64,000 nucleotides of DNA from Flavobacterium sp. WV_118_3 (GTDB lineage Bacteria; Bacteroidota; Bacteroidia; Flavobacteriales; Flavobacteriaceae): NCBI RefSeq assembly GCF_039778605.1, contig NZ_CP156060.1:417501-481500 (forward strand), read 5' to 3'. This document shows positions 25,304 to 34,019 of this stretch, piece by piece. Within the stretch, counting starts at the first letter, position 1, and each line of letters starts with the position of its first letter. The notes below the pieces were generated by a model that searched no databases, was not told where the DNA came from, and was given only the letters and a program-made list of their open reading frames with translations. A program made the position numbers and the translations under genes.

Positions 25304-25766
25304 TAAGTCAAATTTTGATTGTGGATATAGTTTATTAGACAGCTATATAAAAAAACAAGCAAGACAAGATGTGAGTAGGGATTTATCAGCTTGTTTTGTA
25401 CTTGTTGATGAATTGGATAAAATAAAAGGGTATTATACTCTTTCTGCAAGTTCTGTTAAACGAGATGAATTTCCAGATGTAATGCAAAAAAAACTTCCGC
25501 CAAGTTATGGGGATTTACCCACGGTTTTGCTAGGAAGATTGGCAATTGATAAAAGTGTTAAAGGAAATGGTTATGGAGGTATTTTGCTTGTGGATGCCTT
25601 GAAAAAATGTTTAGATATTTCAGCAAGTTTAGGAACTATAGCAGTTATTGTTGATCCAATTGATGAAAATGCTCAAACATTTTATTACAAATATGGTTTT
25701 GTACTTCTGCCAAGCTCCGGAAAAATGTTTTTACCCATAAAGACTATTAAGGAATTGTTTTCTTAA
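25266..25766 (+). CDS. GNAT acetyltransferase toxin (TacT-like)
   Basis: A 166-residue GNAT toxin of the type that acetylates aminoacyl-tRNA and stops translation. The start MKLQINVLEKKHDKSNFDCG matches the family pattern (xFDCGxxxLDxYL). Later come ARQDVSRDLSACFVL, GRLAIDKSVKGNGYGGILL (acetyl-CoA binding, family form QGxGxG, here KGNGYG) and FYYKYGF with the catalytic-type Tyr. ATG 25266 is chosen over a TTG three codons upstream. It overlaps the antitoxin gene by 38 bases. Confidence 0.9.
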   Translation: MKLQINVLEKKHDKSNFDCGYSLLDSYIKKQARQDVSRDLSACFVLVDELDKIKGYYTLSASSVKRDEFPDVMQKKLPPSYGDLPTVLLGRLAIDKSVKGNGYGGILLVDALKKCLDISASLGTIAVIVDPIDENAQTFYYKYGFVLLPSSGKMFLPIKTIKELFS

Positions 25767-25772
25767 AATATG

Positions 25773-25804
25773 AAGCAGAATGATAAGTGTCATTCTGCTT
25801 TTTT
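25773..25804 (+). terminator. Terminator of the toxin-antitoxin operon
   Basis: Perfect 11-bp stem AAGCAGAATGA/TCATTCTGCTT, 6-base loop, followed by TTTT, 7 bp after the toxin stop. Confidence 0.8.
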
Positions 25805-25906
25805 ATTGCTTTAAACAGATTTTTACTTGGTGATATCTGTTTTAAAATTAAATTTTGAATCTAGTTGGAAATCTGACCAGTCGTTCTTTAACTGAATCGA
25901 TGTTTG

Positions 25907-26413
25907 TTAATATTTTTTAGACTTAAAGTACTTTTTTCGGCTATAAACAAAAAACAAAAAGGTTCCGATGAATCCTCCAATGCCAACATAAATTCCAAAG
26001 CTTTCCTTGCCTTCATATTCGGACTTATGAATTAAAATAATCCTGTTTCGTTCGAGCTGTAGCAGCGTAAAATCAATATTTTTTTTCGGATATATATAAC
26101 TGTAATAATATACCGTTACCGTATCTCCGATGTTTATTTTTTGAACAAGCGCGTCATAGTTTCGAAACGTCCTAAATACGGTAAGCCGTTGATCGAGATC
26201 TTTAAGTTTAATATAGAATATTTTGGCTGTTTTCCCTTTAATTCCGCGTTCGGAATCAATTCCCCGGTCTGCTACAATACTGGTAATTTTGTCAGCTTCC
26301 TTTAAATCGAGGTTTTGGCTTTCGAATCCTATTAAAATGCATAAGGAAAAGATTATCGTAAGTAAAATGAGCTCGAATATAAATTGTGCTTTTCTATATC
26401 GTTTTTTTAGCAT
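25907..26413 (-). CDS. Two-helix membrane protein, unknown (DUF3592-like layout)
   Basis: A 168-residue protein with an N-terminal membrane segment (FIFELILLTIIFSLCILIGF), an extracytoplasmic middle of about 85 residues including IKLKDLDQRLTVFRTFRNYD and GDTVTVYYYSYIYP, and a second membrane segment (FGIYVGIGGFIGTFLFFVY) with a Lys-rich tail. The layout recalls DUF3592 proteins but the resemblance is weak. It lies 11 bp downstream of the TPM-domain gene and is probably cotranscribed with it. Confidence 0.65.
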   Translation of the reverse strand: MLKKRYRKAQFIFELILLTIIFSLCILIGFESQNLDLKEADKITSIVADRGIDSERGIKGKTAKIFYIKLKDLDQRLTVFRTFRNYDALVQKINIGDTVTVYYYSYIYPKKNIDFTLLQLERNRIILIHKSEYEGKESFGIYVGIGGFIGTFLFFVYSRKKYFKSKKY

Positions 26414-26424
26414 TGAATAGGACT

Positions 26425-26904
26425 TTATTGTAATTCTTTCTTTATTTCGAGAATTCCATTTTCCAATCCGGTAAAATAATTCCCTTTTTTAAATTCGGGT
26501 ATAATATGATGATCAATAATGGATTTCGTTTCTTCATCGGTCAGTTTGGATACGATGGCATCACAGTTTTGTATCTGAAGGGCACGCATGTTTTTACAAA
26601 CGACAATGACAATGCAACCAAATTTTGCTTGTTTAGCCAGGTCTAATGAGTAATCATAGATATCGGTATACGGTGAAATGGAAGCAACGGTTACGATTAC
26701 AATCCCAATATTATTTTGCTTTTCTATTTCTTTTGCATAGGCTTTAAGAATTACTTCCTGCGAAAGGGATAAGATGTCGTCATAATCATTTACATAGTTA
26801 TTGATCTCTGGGAAAACGGTTGCTGGGTTGTTTTCGATAGCTTCATTTTGACCAAAGCCAAAACCGAAAAACAAAAGCGCAATAAGGAGTAGAATTTTTT
26901 TCAA
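26425..26904 (-). CDS. TPM domain exported protein
   Basis: A 159-residue protein with a signal peptide (MKKILLLIALLFFGFGFGQ) and a TPM-fold domain: VNDYDDILSLSQEVILKAYAKE, NIGIVIVTVASISPYTDIYDYSLDLA, IVIVVCKNMRALQIQNCDAI. TPM proteins are linked to photosystem repair in plants and have phosphatase-like or structural roles in bacteria. There is no C-terminal membrane anchor, unlike many TPM proteins. The specific function is unknown. Confidence 0.78.
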   Translation of the reverse strand: MKKILLLIALLFFGFGFGQNEAIENNPATVFPEINNYVNDYDDILSLSQEVILKAYAKEIEKQNNIGIVIVTVASISPYTDIYDYSLDLAKQAKFGCIVIVVCKNMRALQIQNCDAIVSKLTDEETKSIIDHHIIPEFKKGNYFTGLENGILEIKKELQ

Positions 26905-27001
26905 AGCAGTTTTGAGAATTAGGTTTTTAAGGATATGAGAAATTTAAAGAAAGAAAATGAAACAAATTATTGCGTTAGACCACTATTAGTTAAAGTGTTT
27001 T

Positions 27002-27514
27002 TTAATCAATGATTGAAAAATATTTTTCTGTAAGTCTTATTCTTGTATAAGGAGAAAGCATTTCATTATCTTTGAGTTGAAACCATATTAATCCTTCTTC
27101 TTCAAGTTTTTCTAGTTCAGCTACAGTATCACTATGCTTCCAGCCATAAGCTTCTTCTGCAGCGTCAGTAATGGTTCGTATTTCTACGATAGAGTTTTCA
27201 TTTCTTGCTTTTGCAAGTTTGGTTATTAAGTAATTACGTTTTATATTTTTCTCACTGAAATATTCTTCTTTTATTTTTTTTAGCATTGGGTTTGAAACTT
27301 TTTTAATTGAACTCTTAGTTTCAGTTTTTCCTATCGAAGAATTGTTTACAATAGTTTGAGAAAAGTTGATTTTTTCTGCTTTTAAATGGTTTTGCTGTGA
27401 ATTGTTATCAGTATAATGTTTCTTTCGGTTGAAGTATTGAATTATTAATCCTAGTGTAAAAATTCCTGCTCCAGAAAAAATCCATTCTTTATTTTTTAAA
27501 AAATACTCTATCAT
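27002..27514 (-). CDS. Membrane-anchored protein, unknown
   Basis: A 170-residue protein with one N-terminal membrane helix (EWIFSGAGIFTLGLIIQYF, 10-28), a polar linker, then a helical cytoplasmic domain with ITDAAEEAYGWKHSDTVAELEKLEEEGLIWFQ that could be a winged helix. The ending LTEKYFSII is reminiscent of that fold. It sits in AT-rich accessory DNA between the TPM gene and the nuclease-ImmA gene. No family assigned. Confidence 0.6.
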   Translation of the reverse strand: MIEYFLKNKEWIFSGAGIFTLGLIIQYFNRKKHYTDNNSQQNHLKAEKINFSQTIVNNSSIGKTETKSSIKKVSNPMLKKIKEEYFSEKNIKRNYLITKLAKARNENSIVEIRTITDAAEEAYGWKHSDTVAELEKLEEEGLIWFQLKDNEMLSPYTRIRLTEKYFSIID

Positions 27515-27738
27515 TTTTTATTAAAACTCAAAGATAGGATATTTTGAAAATCAAGTGATTGTTTTTTGAATGCAGCTTGTTAACAACGTATTGTTAATAT
27601 TGTAACTAACGTTACATGCATTTGAGGAGCAGCGGAAACTGAGTAGAATTCTCTCAACTAAAAGAAGCTTTCTTAGTTTTGAAAAAGTTCAATCATCAAC
27701 AATTTGCGATTTATTAAATACGCTGCTTGTTAGAGAAC
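27515..27738. other. Noncoding gap in accessory region
   Basis: About 220 AT-rich bases with no frame, terminator or recognisable RNA. It contains a short inverted motif TAACGTTA near 27607 that is too small to interpret. Confidence 0.4.
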
Positions 27739-28953
27739 CTAGATTTTAGAGTGTTCTAATAAACTTCTATAAGAAAACCTTGTTGTGTCTTTTAGTAAAT
27801 TAGTGTCGATTAGTCGTAATCTAACAGCTTCTTGTGATGCGTTAAATTTATTACTCATTTCAGAAATTAACTGGGTAGCCAATAATTGATTAATGGGTTG
27901 TTTGTCTAAGTGAATGTAATTTTTAGAAATATTGTTTTTAATAAAAAACTTAAAAACTTCGAGTTGAAAGTGTTCAGATGGTAATAATAAATAGCTAGCA
28001 AAAATATTAGCCTGAATCTCAATTCTACGTGTAATTAAATCTGTGATTGTATTGTTCAGTGACAATGTGTATTCACTGTCTTCCTTTTTTTTAATTTTAT
28101 TTTCAAATATTTTTTTATGTAAAACTAAATGTCCGATTTCATGACATAATGTAAATCTCTGTCTGTGCTCATCTAGTGTGGTATCAATGACTATTTTTAA
28201 TGGGTCAAATTCAACTTTTCCCATAATTGGATAAAGTCTTTCAAATTGAATTTCAATCAAATATTTTTCATTGATAAATTGTATCAACTTTTTAGTATCA
28301 AGTACACCATAGTTTGTGACATCATATTTTAGTATTCTGTCAGCTATAGATTTAATATAATCAGCAGTCAAAAATTTTACAGTTAAAAATTTATCTTTCT
28401 GATTGTAAAAGTCGATTGCCTTAATTGCAAGTAAAAAATCAGCAATGTTATTGCATATCTTGTTTCCGACTTTTGCTAAAAAAGGTTCAGTTTCATCATT
28501 TTCAAAATCAATTGTCTCATACTTTTTGCGATAGTTAATCCATTCAAATTCGTTATTGCTTTTGATTTTGAGTAAACCAATCTTTAGTGATTTTGCGAAA
28601 TTAATTGTAGTTTTAGCAAAGCCTTTATTTGAAACTATAAAACCTTTAGAATTATGTCTCCCTATTTGGTTAAGCTTTGAATCAAATTCTTCAATATCAT
28701 CAATTGCGACATTCTTATTTAAGAATTTACATTCAATAATATTCAATATTGAATATTCAGTAGCGCCAGGAAGAAAAGTTTCTATTGAGATATCGGTTAT
28801 GATTTCATTTTTTCTATTTTCTGAATAGTATCCTTTTTTCTGATGAATACGGCTTCGTTTTCCAGGTACTGTAAACTCATCTTTTTCTAATAAGTCATTT
28901 ATTAAAAAAAATACTCTATTCTCAAAATCATTTCCTTTCTGTGTCGTATTCAT
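27739..28953 (-). CDS. PD-(D/E)XK-like nuclease fused to ImmA/IrrE metallopeptidase
   Basis: A 404-residue two-domain protein. The N-terminal 140 residues resemble a restriction-endonuclease fold, with GNDFENRVFFLIND, IITDISIE (Asp54), NIIECKF (Glu74-x-Lys76) and NSKGFIVSNKGF, the order seen in PD-(D/E)XK enzymes. The C-terminal part is a zinc peptidase of the ImmA/IrrE (COG2856) type: FTLCHEIGHLVLH (HEIGH, 271-275) and RRIEIQANIFASYLLLP (Glu312 as third ligand). ImmA peptidases cut phage-type repressors. A nuclease fused to one suggests a stress- or phage-responsive defence role, which is inference. No partner repressor is adjacent. Confidence 0.8.
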   Translation of the reverse strand: MNTTQKGNDFENRVFFLINDLLEKDEFTVPGKRSRIHQKKGYYSENRKNEIITDISIETFLPGATEYSILNIIECKFLNKNVAIDDIEEFDSKLNQIGRHNSKGFIVSNKGFAKTTINFAKSLKIGLLKIKSNNEFEWINYRKKYETIDFENDETEPFLAKVGNKICNNIADFLLAIKAIDFYNQKDKFLTVKFLTADYIKSIADRILKYDVTNYGVLDTKKLIQFINEKYLIEIQFERLYPIMGKVEFDPLKIVIDTTLDEHRQRFTLCHEIGHLVLHKKIFENKIKKKEDSEYTLSLNNTITDLITRRIEIQANIFASYLLLPSEHFQLEVFKFFIKNNISKNYIHLDKQPINQLLATQLISEMSNKFNASQEAVRLRLIDTNLLKDTTRFSYRSLLEHSKI

Positions 28954-29134
28954 TTACGGATTTTTAAGGCATTTCAGATAACCTCTTTTTTACGAAACTC
29001 ATCATGGCTATTCCTTGAAATAAGATATAAAAATAGAAAAATATTTATTAATGAAAATATTAAATTCTATAGGATAGTAAAATATATAAAAGTCCAAAAA
29101 CAAAAAAAAAACTAACTTTCGTTAGAGCTTTCTG

Positions 29135-29193
29135 TCGGGGTGGCAGGATTCGAACCTGCGACCTTCCCGATTGCAATCGGGACGCGATAACCG
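29135..29193 (-). pseudogene. tRNA-like remnant related to the adjacent tRNA-Pro
   Basis: On the minus strand it has the 3' acceptor half CACCCCGA, a T-arm identical to tRNA-Pro, an anticodon arm CCCGA-TTGCAAT-TCGGG-like (would-be anticodon GCA) and part of a D-arm. The 5' acceptor strand that should pair with CACCCCG is missing: upstream sequence reads CTAACAGGTG. The downstream terminator-like sequence taactttcgttagagctt is also shared with tRNA-Pro. It is therefore probably a nonfunctional duplicate. Confidence 0.7.
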
Positions 29194-29224
29194 TTCACCT
29201 GTTAGAAAAACTATAATACAAAAA

Positions 29225-29248
29225 AAGCCCTAACTTTCGTTAGAGCTT
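29225..29248 (-). terminator. Terminator of tRNA-Pro
   Basis: On the minus strand AAGCTCTAAC-GAAA-GTTAGGGCTT forms a 10-bp stem (one G-T pair) with a GAAA loop, followed by a T run. Confidence 0.82.
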
Positions 29249-29252
29249 TTCG

Positions 29253-29327
29253 TCGGGGTGGCAGGATTCGAACCTGCGACCTCCTGGTCCCAAACCAGGC
29301 GCGATGACCGGGCTACGCTACACCCCG
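29253..29327 (-). tRNA. tRNA-Pro (anticodon TGG)
   Basis: Read on the minus strand it starts CGGGGTGTAGCGTAGCCCGG. The acceptor stem CGGGGTG pairs with CACCCCG, the anticodon stem is CCTGG/CCAGG with loop TTTGGGA (anticodon TGG), and the T-arm is GCAGG-TTCGAAT-CCTGC. The discriminator base is A and CCA is not encoded. Its 3' end faces the accessory region to the left, the usual orientation for islands that insert at tRNA genes. Confidence 0.95.
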
Positions 29328-29430
29328 TTCGGTCTGTTATTGTGGGTGCAAATATAGAACTAAATTTTAAAATGCAAAACCTTTTTTAAAAATAAATCAT
29401 ATTTATTTTGGCATAGTTAAAACTGATCTA

Positions 29431-29467
29431 TTTTGTGTACATCTTTTTTAATTAAGGCTTACATTTG
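29431..29467 (+). promoter_or_regulatory. Putative promoter of trxB
   Basis: TTTTG at 29431-29435 and exact -7 box TACATTTG at 29460-29467, spacing 24 bp (slightly long). The ATG follows 28 bp after the -7 box. Confidence 0.5.
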
Positions 29468-29495
29468 CTATCGCTAAAAAAATAAAAACAGAATT

Positions 29496-30443
29496 ATGTC
29501 AGATACCATTGAAAAAGTAAAATGTTTGATTATTGGTTCGGGACCTGCAGGCTATACTGCAGCGATTTACGCAGCCAGAGCAAACATGAATCCGGTGCTA
29601 TACCAGGGAACACAACCGGGCGGACAATTAACAACAACAAACGAGGTAGAGAACTTTCCGGGTTATCCGGATGGCGTAACCGGACCGGAAATGATGGTGC
29701 AGTTACAGGAACAAGCCAAACGTTTTGGAACCGATGTTAGAGATGGATGGGCTACAAAAGTGGACTTTTCCGGGCCAATACATAAAGTTTGGATCAACGA
29801 TACAAAAGAAATCCACTGCGAGACTGTAATTATCAGTACTGGTGCTTCTGCAAAATATTTAGGGCTACCTTCCGAACAAAAATACCTGCAATTGGGTGGT
29901 GGTGTTTCGGCTTGTGCGGTTTGTGACGGATTTTTCTACCGTAATCAGGATGTGATTATCGTAGGAGCGGGAGATAGTGCCTGTGAAGAAGCACACTACT
30001 TGTCTAAATTGTGTCGTAAAGTGACGATGTTGGTACGTAGCGAGAAATTCCGCGCGTCTCGTATCATGGAAGATCGCGTTCGTAAAACCGAAAACATTGA
30101 AATCTTGTTAAATACCGAAACCGATGAGGTAATTGGCGACGGACAAGTGGTTACGGCAGTACGCGTAAAAAACAGAACGACTGGTGAATTAAAAGAAATT
30201 CCGGTTACCGGATTTTTCGTAGCAATTGGTCACCAACCGAATACCGATATTTTTAAAGATTATATTTCGTTGGACGAAACCGGATATATCATCAATGAAC
30301 CGGGAACGTCTAAAACCAATGTACCGGGTGTTTTTGTTGCCGGTGATGCAGCCGATCATGTATACCGTCAGGCAATTACTGCCGCTGGAACTGGATGTAT
30401 GGCCGCTTTGGATGCCGAAAGATACCTGGCTTCACAAGAGTAA
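29496..30443 (+). CDS. trxB: Thioredoxin-disulfide reductase
   Basis: Cytosolic flavoenzyme passing electrons from NADPH to thioredoxin. The FAD-binding motif is GSGPAGYTAAIYAARA (residues 14-29), the redox-active pair is CAVCDG (Cys140, Cys143), the NADPH motif is GAGDSACEEA, and the C-terminal FAD motif is GVFVAGDAADHVYRQAITAAGTGCMAA (described by position 277-303). The length of 315 residues is normal. It is monocistronic, with its own promoter and a strong terminator. Confidence 0.96.
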   Translation: MSDTIEKVKCLIIGSGPAGYTAAIYAARANMNPVLYQGTQPGGQLTTTNEVENFPGYPDGVTGPEMMVQLQEQAKRFGTDVRDGWATKVDFSGPIHKVWINDTKEIHCETVIISTGASAKYLGLPSEQKYLQLGGGVSACAVCDGFFYRNQDVIIVGAGDSACEEAHYLSKLCRKVTMLVRSEKFRASRIMEDRVRKTENIEILLNTETDEVIGDGQVVTAVRVKNRTTGELKEIPVTGFFVAIGHQPNTDIFKDYISLDETGYIINEPGTSKTNVPGVFVAGDAADHVYRQAITAAGTGCMAALDAERYLASQE

Positions 30444-30465
30444 GCAGAATAAACTTTTCGATATA

Positions 30466-30495
30466 AAAAAAGCTCCTCGTTAGAGGAGCTTTTTT
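30466..30495. terminator. Bidirectional terminator after trxB
   Basis: Perfect 13-bp stem AAAAAAGCTCCTC/GAGGAGCTTTTTT, loop gtta, between convergent trxB and the GIN-domain gene. Confidence 0.9.
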
Positions 30496-30497
30496 AG

Positions 30498-31331
30498 TTA
30501 TTGTTGTTTCTTATATAAAGTCGCGTTATCGGCAAAATTTTTCATGTCGACTTTTGGTGCCCCGAATAACTGAATTTCGGATTTTCCGGTGGCAAAGATG
30601 CTAATCGTTTTAAGCGCATTTACCGTACACGTGGTATACGATTCGGTGATCAGTTCCATATCGGTTACCGAAAATTTCTTCGCGTTTAAGGTTGCGTTAT
30701 TATCCAATCGGATTTTAGAAATACCGGAATCACCTTCGATCGTTGCGGTGGATTTCTGATACAAGTCAATTTTGGACTCTGCAGCGGCAACTAAAACCTT
30801 TAAATCGGCATTTTTACTCAATTCAAATGCGGCAAACTCGGCTTTTACATTTAATTCGGCTTTACTTTTGTCGTTAAGCAAAATCGTAAAAGAGGATGAT
30901 TTTACATTTAAAAAGGATTTTGAATAATCGAAATTCTTTACGGTGATATTGTCCAGCTGTAAATCGGCCAAAGCGTTTAGTTTGGTTTCATTTTTAGCCG
31001 AAATCATTTTTAAATCATTGGTATAGGTAACGCGAACGCTTAGTTTTTTGGCATTCGAAATGTCTTTGTCGGTGTAAACACGTAGGGTACTGCCGTACAT
31101 CTCGGCTTTGATGGATTCGTGAAGGTTGTCGTCGGCTTCAATTTCCAACGCCTGTTTGTCTCCTTTTACCAGAAATACTTCAAGATTGTCTTCAAATTCC
31201 AGGCTTTCAAATTTTTCAACATCTTTCTGCGTAACGGTTACAATTTTAGAACCTTTTAGTTTTTCTTTTTTCTGAGCAAATGTAAGCGTTGCTGTAAGCA
31301 ATAGGGCAAATAATAAAATCGTTTTTTTCAT
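30498..31331 (-). CDS. GIN domain (DUF2807) exported protein
   Basis: A 277-residue protein. A signal peptide ends TLTFAQ (residue 20). The rest is a repetitive beta-solenoid-like DUF2807 fold (FESLEFEDNLEVFLVKGDKQALEIEADDNL, described by position 41-70; then alternating short strands with NITVKNFDYS, IRLDNNATLNAKKF). The family is thought to be surface or periplasmic and to have putative adhesion roles. A 123-bp gap separates it from the next GIN gene upstream, so it may have its own promoter. Confidence 0.8.
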   Translation of the reverse strand: MKKTILLFALLLTATLTFAQKKEKLKGSKIVTVTQKDVEKFESLEFEDNLEVFLVKGDKQALEIEADDNLHESIKAEMYGSTLRVYTDKDISNAKKLSVRVTYTNDLKMISAKNETKLNALADLQLDNITVKNFDYSKSFLNVKSSSFTILLNDKSKAELNVKAEFAAFELSKNADLKVLVAAAESKIDLYQKSTATIEGDSGISKIRLDNNATLNAKKFSVTDMELITESYTTCTVNALKTISIFATGKSEIQLFGAPKVDMKNFADNATLYKKQQ

Positions 31332-31454
31332 GAACTATTTGAATTTGAAACGCAAATTTAGGTAAAAAATAGCTGCGCGCCGGCTATTTCCGAAGTGGAT
31401 TGCCTTAAATTAATCCTAAAAAAATAGCACCGCGATGGCGATGCTTCTGATTTA

Positions 31455-32198
31455 TTAGTAAGGCGACACACTACCACCGGATGAGACTTTCTTTTTTAGA
31501 AGACTCGGACTTCCGATATAGGAAACCGAACTGCCACTGCTTGCTTCAGCAGTAAGACTTTGCGTAGCATTGAGTACAATACTGCTGCCGCTGGAGGCAT
31601 CTGCGGTAGCATCTTTTACGGTAAGATTGTCTGCAACGATACTGCTGCCGCTGGAAGAATCCGTTTCCAGTCGACTTGCTTTTCCAGCGATTTTTATTTC
31701 GCTACCACTGCTACTTTCGCAACTGATGGTTTCGGCATTTACTTTTACGTCGATACTGCTACCGCTACTGGATGAAAATGCAATGGTGTTGTTGCGTAGC
31801 ATATTGCTACTGCTCACACTTACACCACTCGATGCCTGAAAGGAATCCAGTTTCGGAAGGGCTACATAGACGGTTTTGGATTCTGCGTTTCGGATGTTTA
31901 CATCCGAAGTAATGCGAAGTTCTCCTTCAATAACTTCTGTTTTGATATGGTTTTGTAAATTACTGTCGGCTTTAACGGTTACTTTCGTTTCCGGAGCCTG
32001 TACCAGTACAATTTCCAATCCGCGTGAAGCCGTAATGGAGGTGAAATTTGAGGAGATGTTTCGCGTTTGTGTTGTTACATGGCCATCACCGTCAACTTTT
32101 TCGAAGTTGGGTATGTTGATATTGTTACAGGAACCGAATAATAAGGCTGCCGCTGCAGCAATTACTACTTTTGCAAAATGAACAGCTAGTTTGATCAT
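31455..32198 (-). CDS. Head GIN domain lipoprotein with SSGSS ladder
   Basis: A 247-residue DUF2807 protein with a lipoprotein signal ending LLFGSC (Cys24). The C-terminal half carries regularly spaced SSGSS/SSGSE motifs (around residues 138, 157, 176, 195 and 214, roughly every 19 residues). This is the mark of a beta-helix with Ser/Gly turns stacked on one face. It lies 86 bp downstream of the PspC gene, in the DUF4870-PadR-PspC run. Confidence 0.84.
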   Translation of the reverse strand: MIKLAVHFAKVVIAAAAALLFGSCNNINIPNFEKVDGDGHVTTQTRNISSNFTSITASRGLEIVLVQAPETKVTVKADSNLQNHIKTEVIEGELRITSDVNIRNAESKTVYVALPKLDSFQASSGVSVSSSNMLRNNTIAFSSSSGSSIDVKVNAETISCESSSGSEIKIAGKASRLETDSSSGSSIVADNLTVKDATADASSGSSIVLNATQSLTAEASSGSSVSYIGSPSLLKKKVSSGGSVSPY

Positions 32199-32283
32199 AA
32201 TATTCGTTTTTGAGGGTTGGTTGGTAGTCTTTTTTGAAACGGTAAAGCCGACTTTCGATTCGGCCGACTTTACCGCAATTCAT

Positions 32284-34017
32284 TTATTTGGTGTTGATGA
32301 TGATTTTGTCTTTTTGTAATTCAACGCCTTCAACACTTTTGGTGATTTCTTTTTTAGAATTTTCTTTTACCTGAACGCCTTTACCGTTAATAGTGATGGT
32401 TGTTGTGGTATTGGTACTGTCAATATCACCTTCATTCCATTCTTCATTTTCTTCTGGCGGACAATCCAAACATTTTAATTCTTCTTTTTCAACACGGTAG
32501 TGGTATTGATCATTACCACCTTGCAGGTAATAATTCGAATAATTGTTTTCCAGATAATCGTCTACATTTTCACCCGGATGAATAATGGTACCTTCCGGAA
32601 GATATAGGTATACTTTAACTTTTTGATTACGGTATTTATTCGCGATTCCGGTCAGTAAATAGTTGTCTAAGAATAAGGTACTGTTTTTAATTTCAAAGTT
32701 ATATTTGATTTTTTCAGCTCTTTTACGCGCATCGGATAACGAATGTCCTCCGGCTACTTTTTCAATTTGAACATAAGGTGCTTCTGACGTTCTTAGTATA
32801 TGTACTTCAATATTGTTGGAATAAATGACTTCGTTTTGTGCCGAATCCTGTGCAAAGCGGAATTCGGTGTCGCTATCGGCTGTTTTGGAGAAATAATCAT
32901 TAAAACGCATCTTAATATGTAAGGTGTCATTAACGGTTAAATCGATATTCTTTTTTTCGACTACTTTGCCTTCAAAACCAACTTCTGTCGCCTGACGGAT
33001 TCCTAAATAGATCAACATGATCAAGGAAATAATCCAGATGCCCAATAAGGTGAATTTCGCTACATTTCCAATAGAACGCAGGTTATTTACCAGAATTTTT
33101 AATCCTAACAGGAAGAAGAAAAATAACGGGATTCCAATGCTTAAAAAGGCTAACAGACCCAATAACCACATCGGCATATCGGTATAGTTAAACGCATTCA
33201 TAAAGTCAAAGAAAGGAGAGTTGGGTATCGCTGCGGTAAAAATCATCATAAAGGAGGTGACCACGATTCCGATTAATCCCATTAGGGAAAAGATCACGAT
33301 GATGGCTCCGATTACTTTGGCAAATACTTTAAAAATTACCAGGAAAACATCTTCTATAGTGGTAGCTACTTTGGTAGCGCCGCTTTTGGCTTCATCGGCT
33401 ATTTTTTGATGATCAAGATTGTTGATCTTGTCGGTAATTTCCCCAAAGCCTTCACGAACCTTCTTTTCGATATTCGATATCGTGATCGGCTCTCCGGTCA
33501 TTTCCAGTTTCTCTGCCGTTGATTTTGCCTCCGGAACCAGGATCCATAAAATGATATAGGCTACAATTCCGGCTCCAAATCCGGCCAATGTTAATAAGAT
33601 CAGAATGATTCGTAACCAAAGTGGATCCAGTCCGATGTAGTGTCCGAAACCAGCAGCTACACCGCCCAGCATTCCTTTTTCTTTGTCACGGTATAGCTTT
33701 TTGGATCCGTTGGAAGAATAGGTCGTATAGGTTTGTTTTGGGTTATCGGTGTCGTCTTCCAGTCGGTAATCTTCCGGCTGACCCATTACGGCGATAACCT
33801 GATCGATCTCGGTTAGACTTACTACTTGTTTGTCGCTCGAAAGTTTCTCCGACAAAAGTTCTGCAATTCTACTTTCGATGTCATTCATGATTTCGTCCCG
33901 GCCATCAGGGGATAAGGAGCGCTTGATTGCATCGAAGTATCGGTTCAATTTCTGAAAGGCATCTTCATCTATATGAAAGAAAAAACCTCCTAAATTTATA
34001 CTTACTGTTTTGTTCAT
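32284..34017 (-). CDS. PspC domain membrane protein
   Basis: A 577-residue protein. The N-terminus binds as a HAAS-type helical domain (LNRYFDAIKRSLSPDGRDEIMNDIESRIAELL, described by position 24-55). A PspC domain is at about 105-170 (KKLYRDKEKGMLGGVAAGFGHYIGLDPLWLRI, described by position). Four or more further membrane segments lie between 215 and 345, and a C-terminal extracytoplasmic region ends in a beta-like part. PspC proteins relate to envelope stress. It starts 2 bp after the PadR gene, so regulator and effector are cotranslated. Confidence 0.88.
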   Translation of the reverse strand: MNKTVSINLGGFFFHIDEDAFQKLNRYFDAIKRSLSPDGRDEIMNDIESRIAELLSEKLSSDKQVVSLTEIDQVIAVMGQPEDYRLEDDTDNPKQTYTTYSSNGSKKLYRDKEKGMLGGVAAGFGHYIGLDPLWLRIILILLTLAGFGAGIVAYIILWILVPEAKSTAEKLEMTGEPITISNIEKKVREGFGEITDKINNLDHQKIADEAKSGATKVATTIEDVFLVIFKVFAKVIGAIIVIFSLMGLIGIVVTSFMMIFTAAIPNSPFFDFMNAFNYTDMPMWLLGLLAFLSIGIPLFFFFLLGLKILVNNLRSIGNVAKFTLLGIWIISLIMLIYLGIRQATEVGFEGKVVEKKNIDLTVNDTLHIKMRFNDYFSKTADSDTEFRFAQDSAQNEVIYSNNIEVHILRTSEAPYVQIEKVAGGHSLSDARKRAEKIKYNFEIKNSTLFLDNYLLTGIANKYRNQKVKVYLYLPEGTIIHPGENVDDYLENNYSNYYLQGGNDQYHYRVEKEELKCLDCPPEENEEWNEGDIDSTNTTTTITINGKGVQVKENSKKEITKSVEGVELQKDKIIINTK

Positions 34018-34019
34018 GG

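Noticed and set aside
29135..29193. Functional tRNA-Cys (anticodon GCA)
   Set aside because: The 5' acceptor strand does not pair and the body is a copy of tRNA-Pro rather than a tRNA-Cys-like sequence.
31570..31839. Plus-strand gene inside the GIN-domain gene
   Set aside because: It is the antisense translation of the SSGSS-coding repeats.
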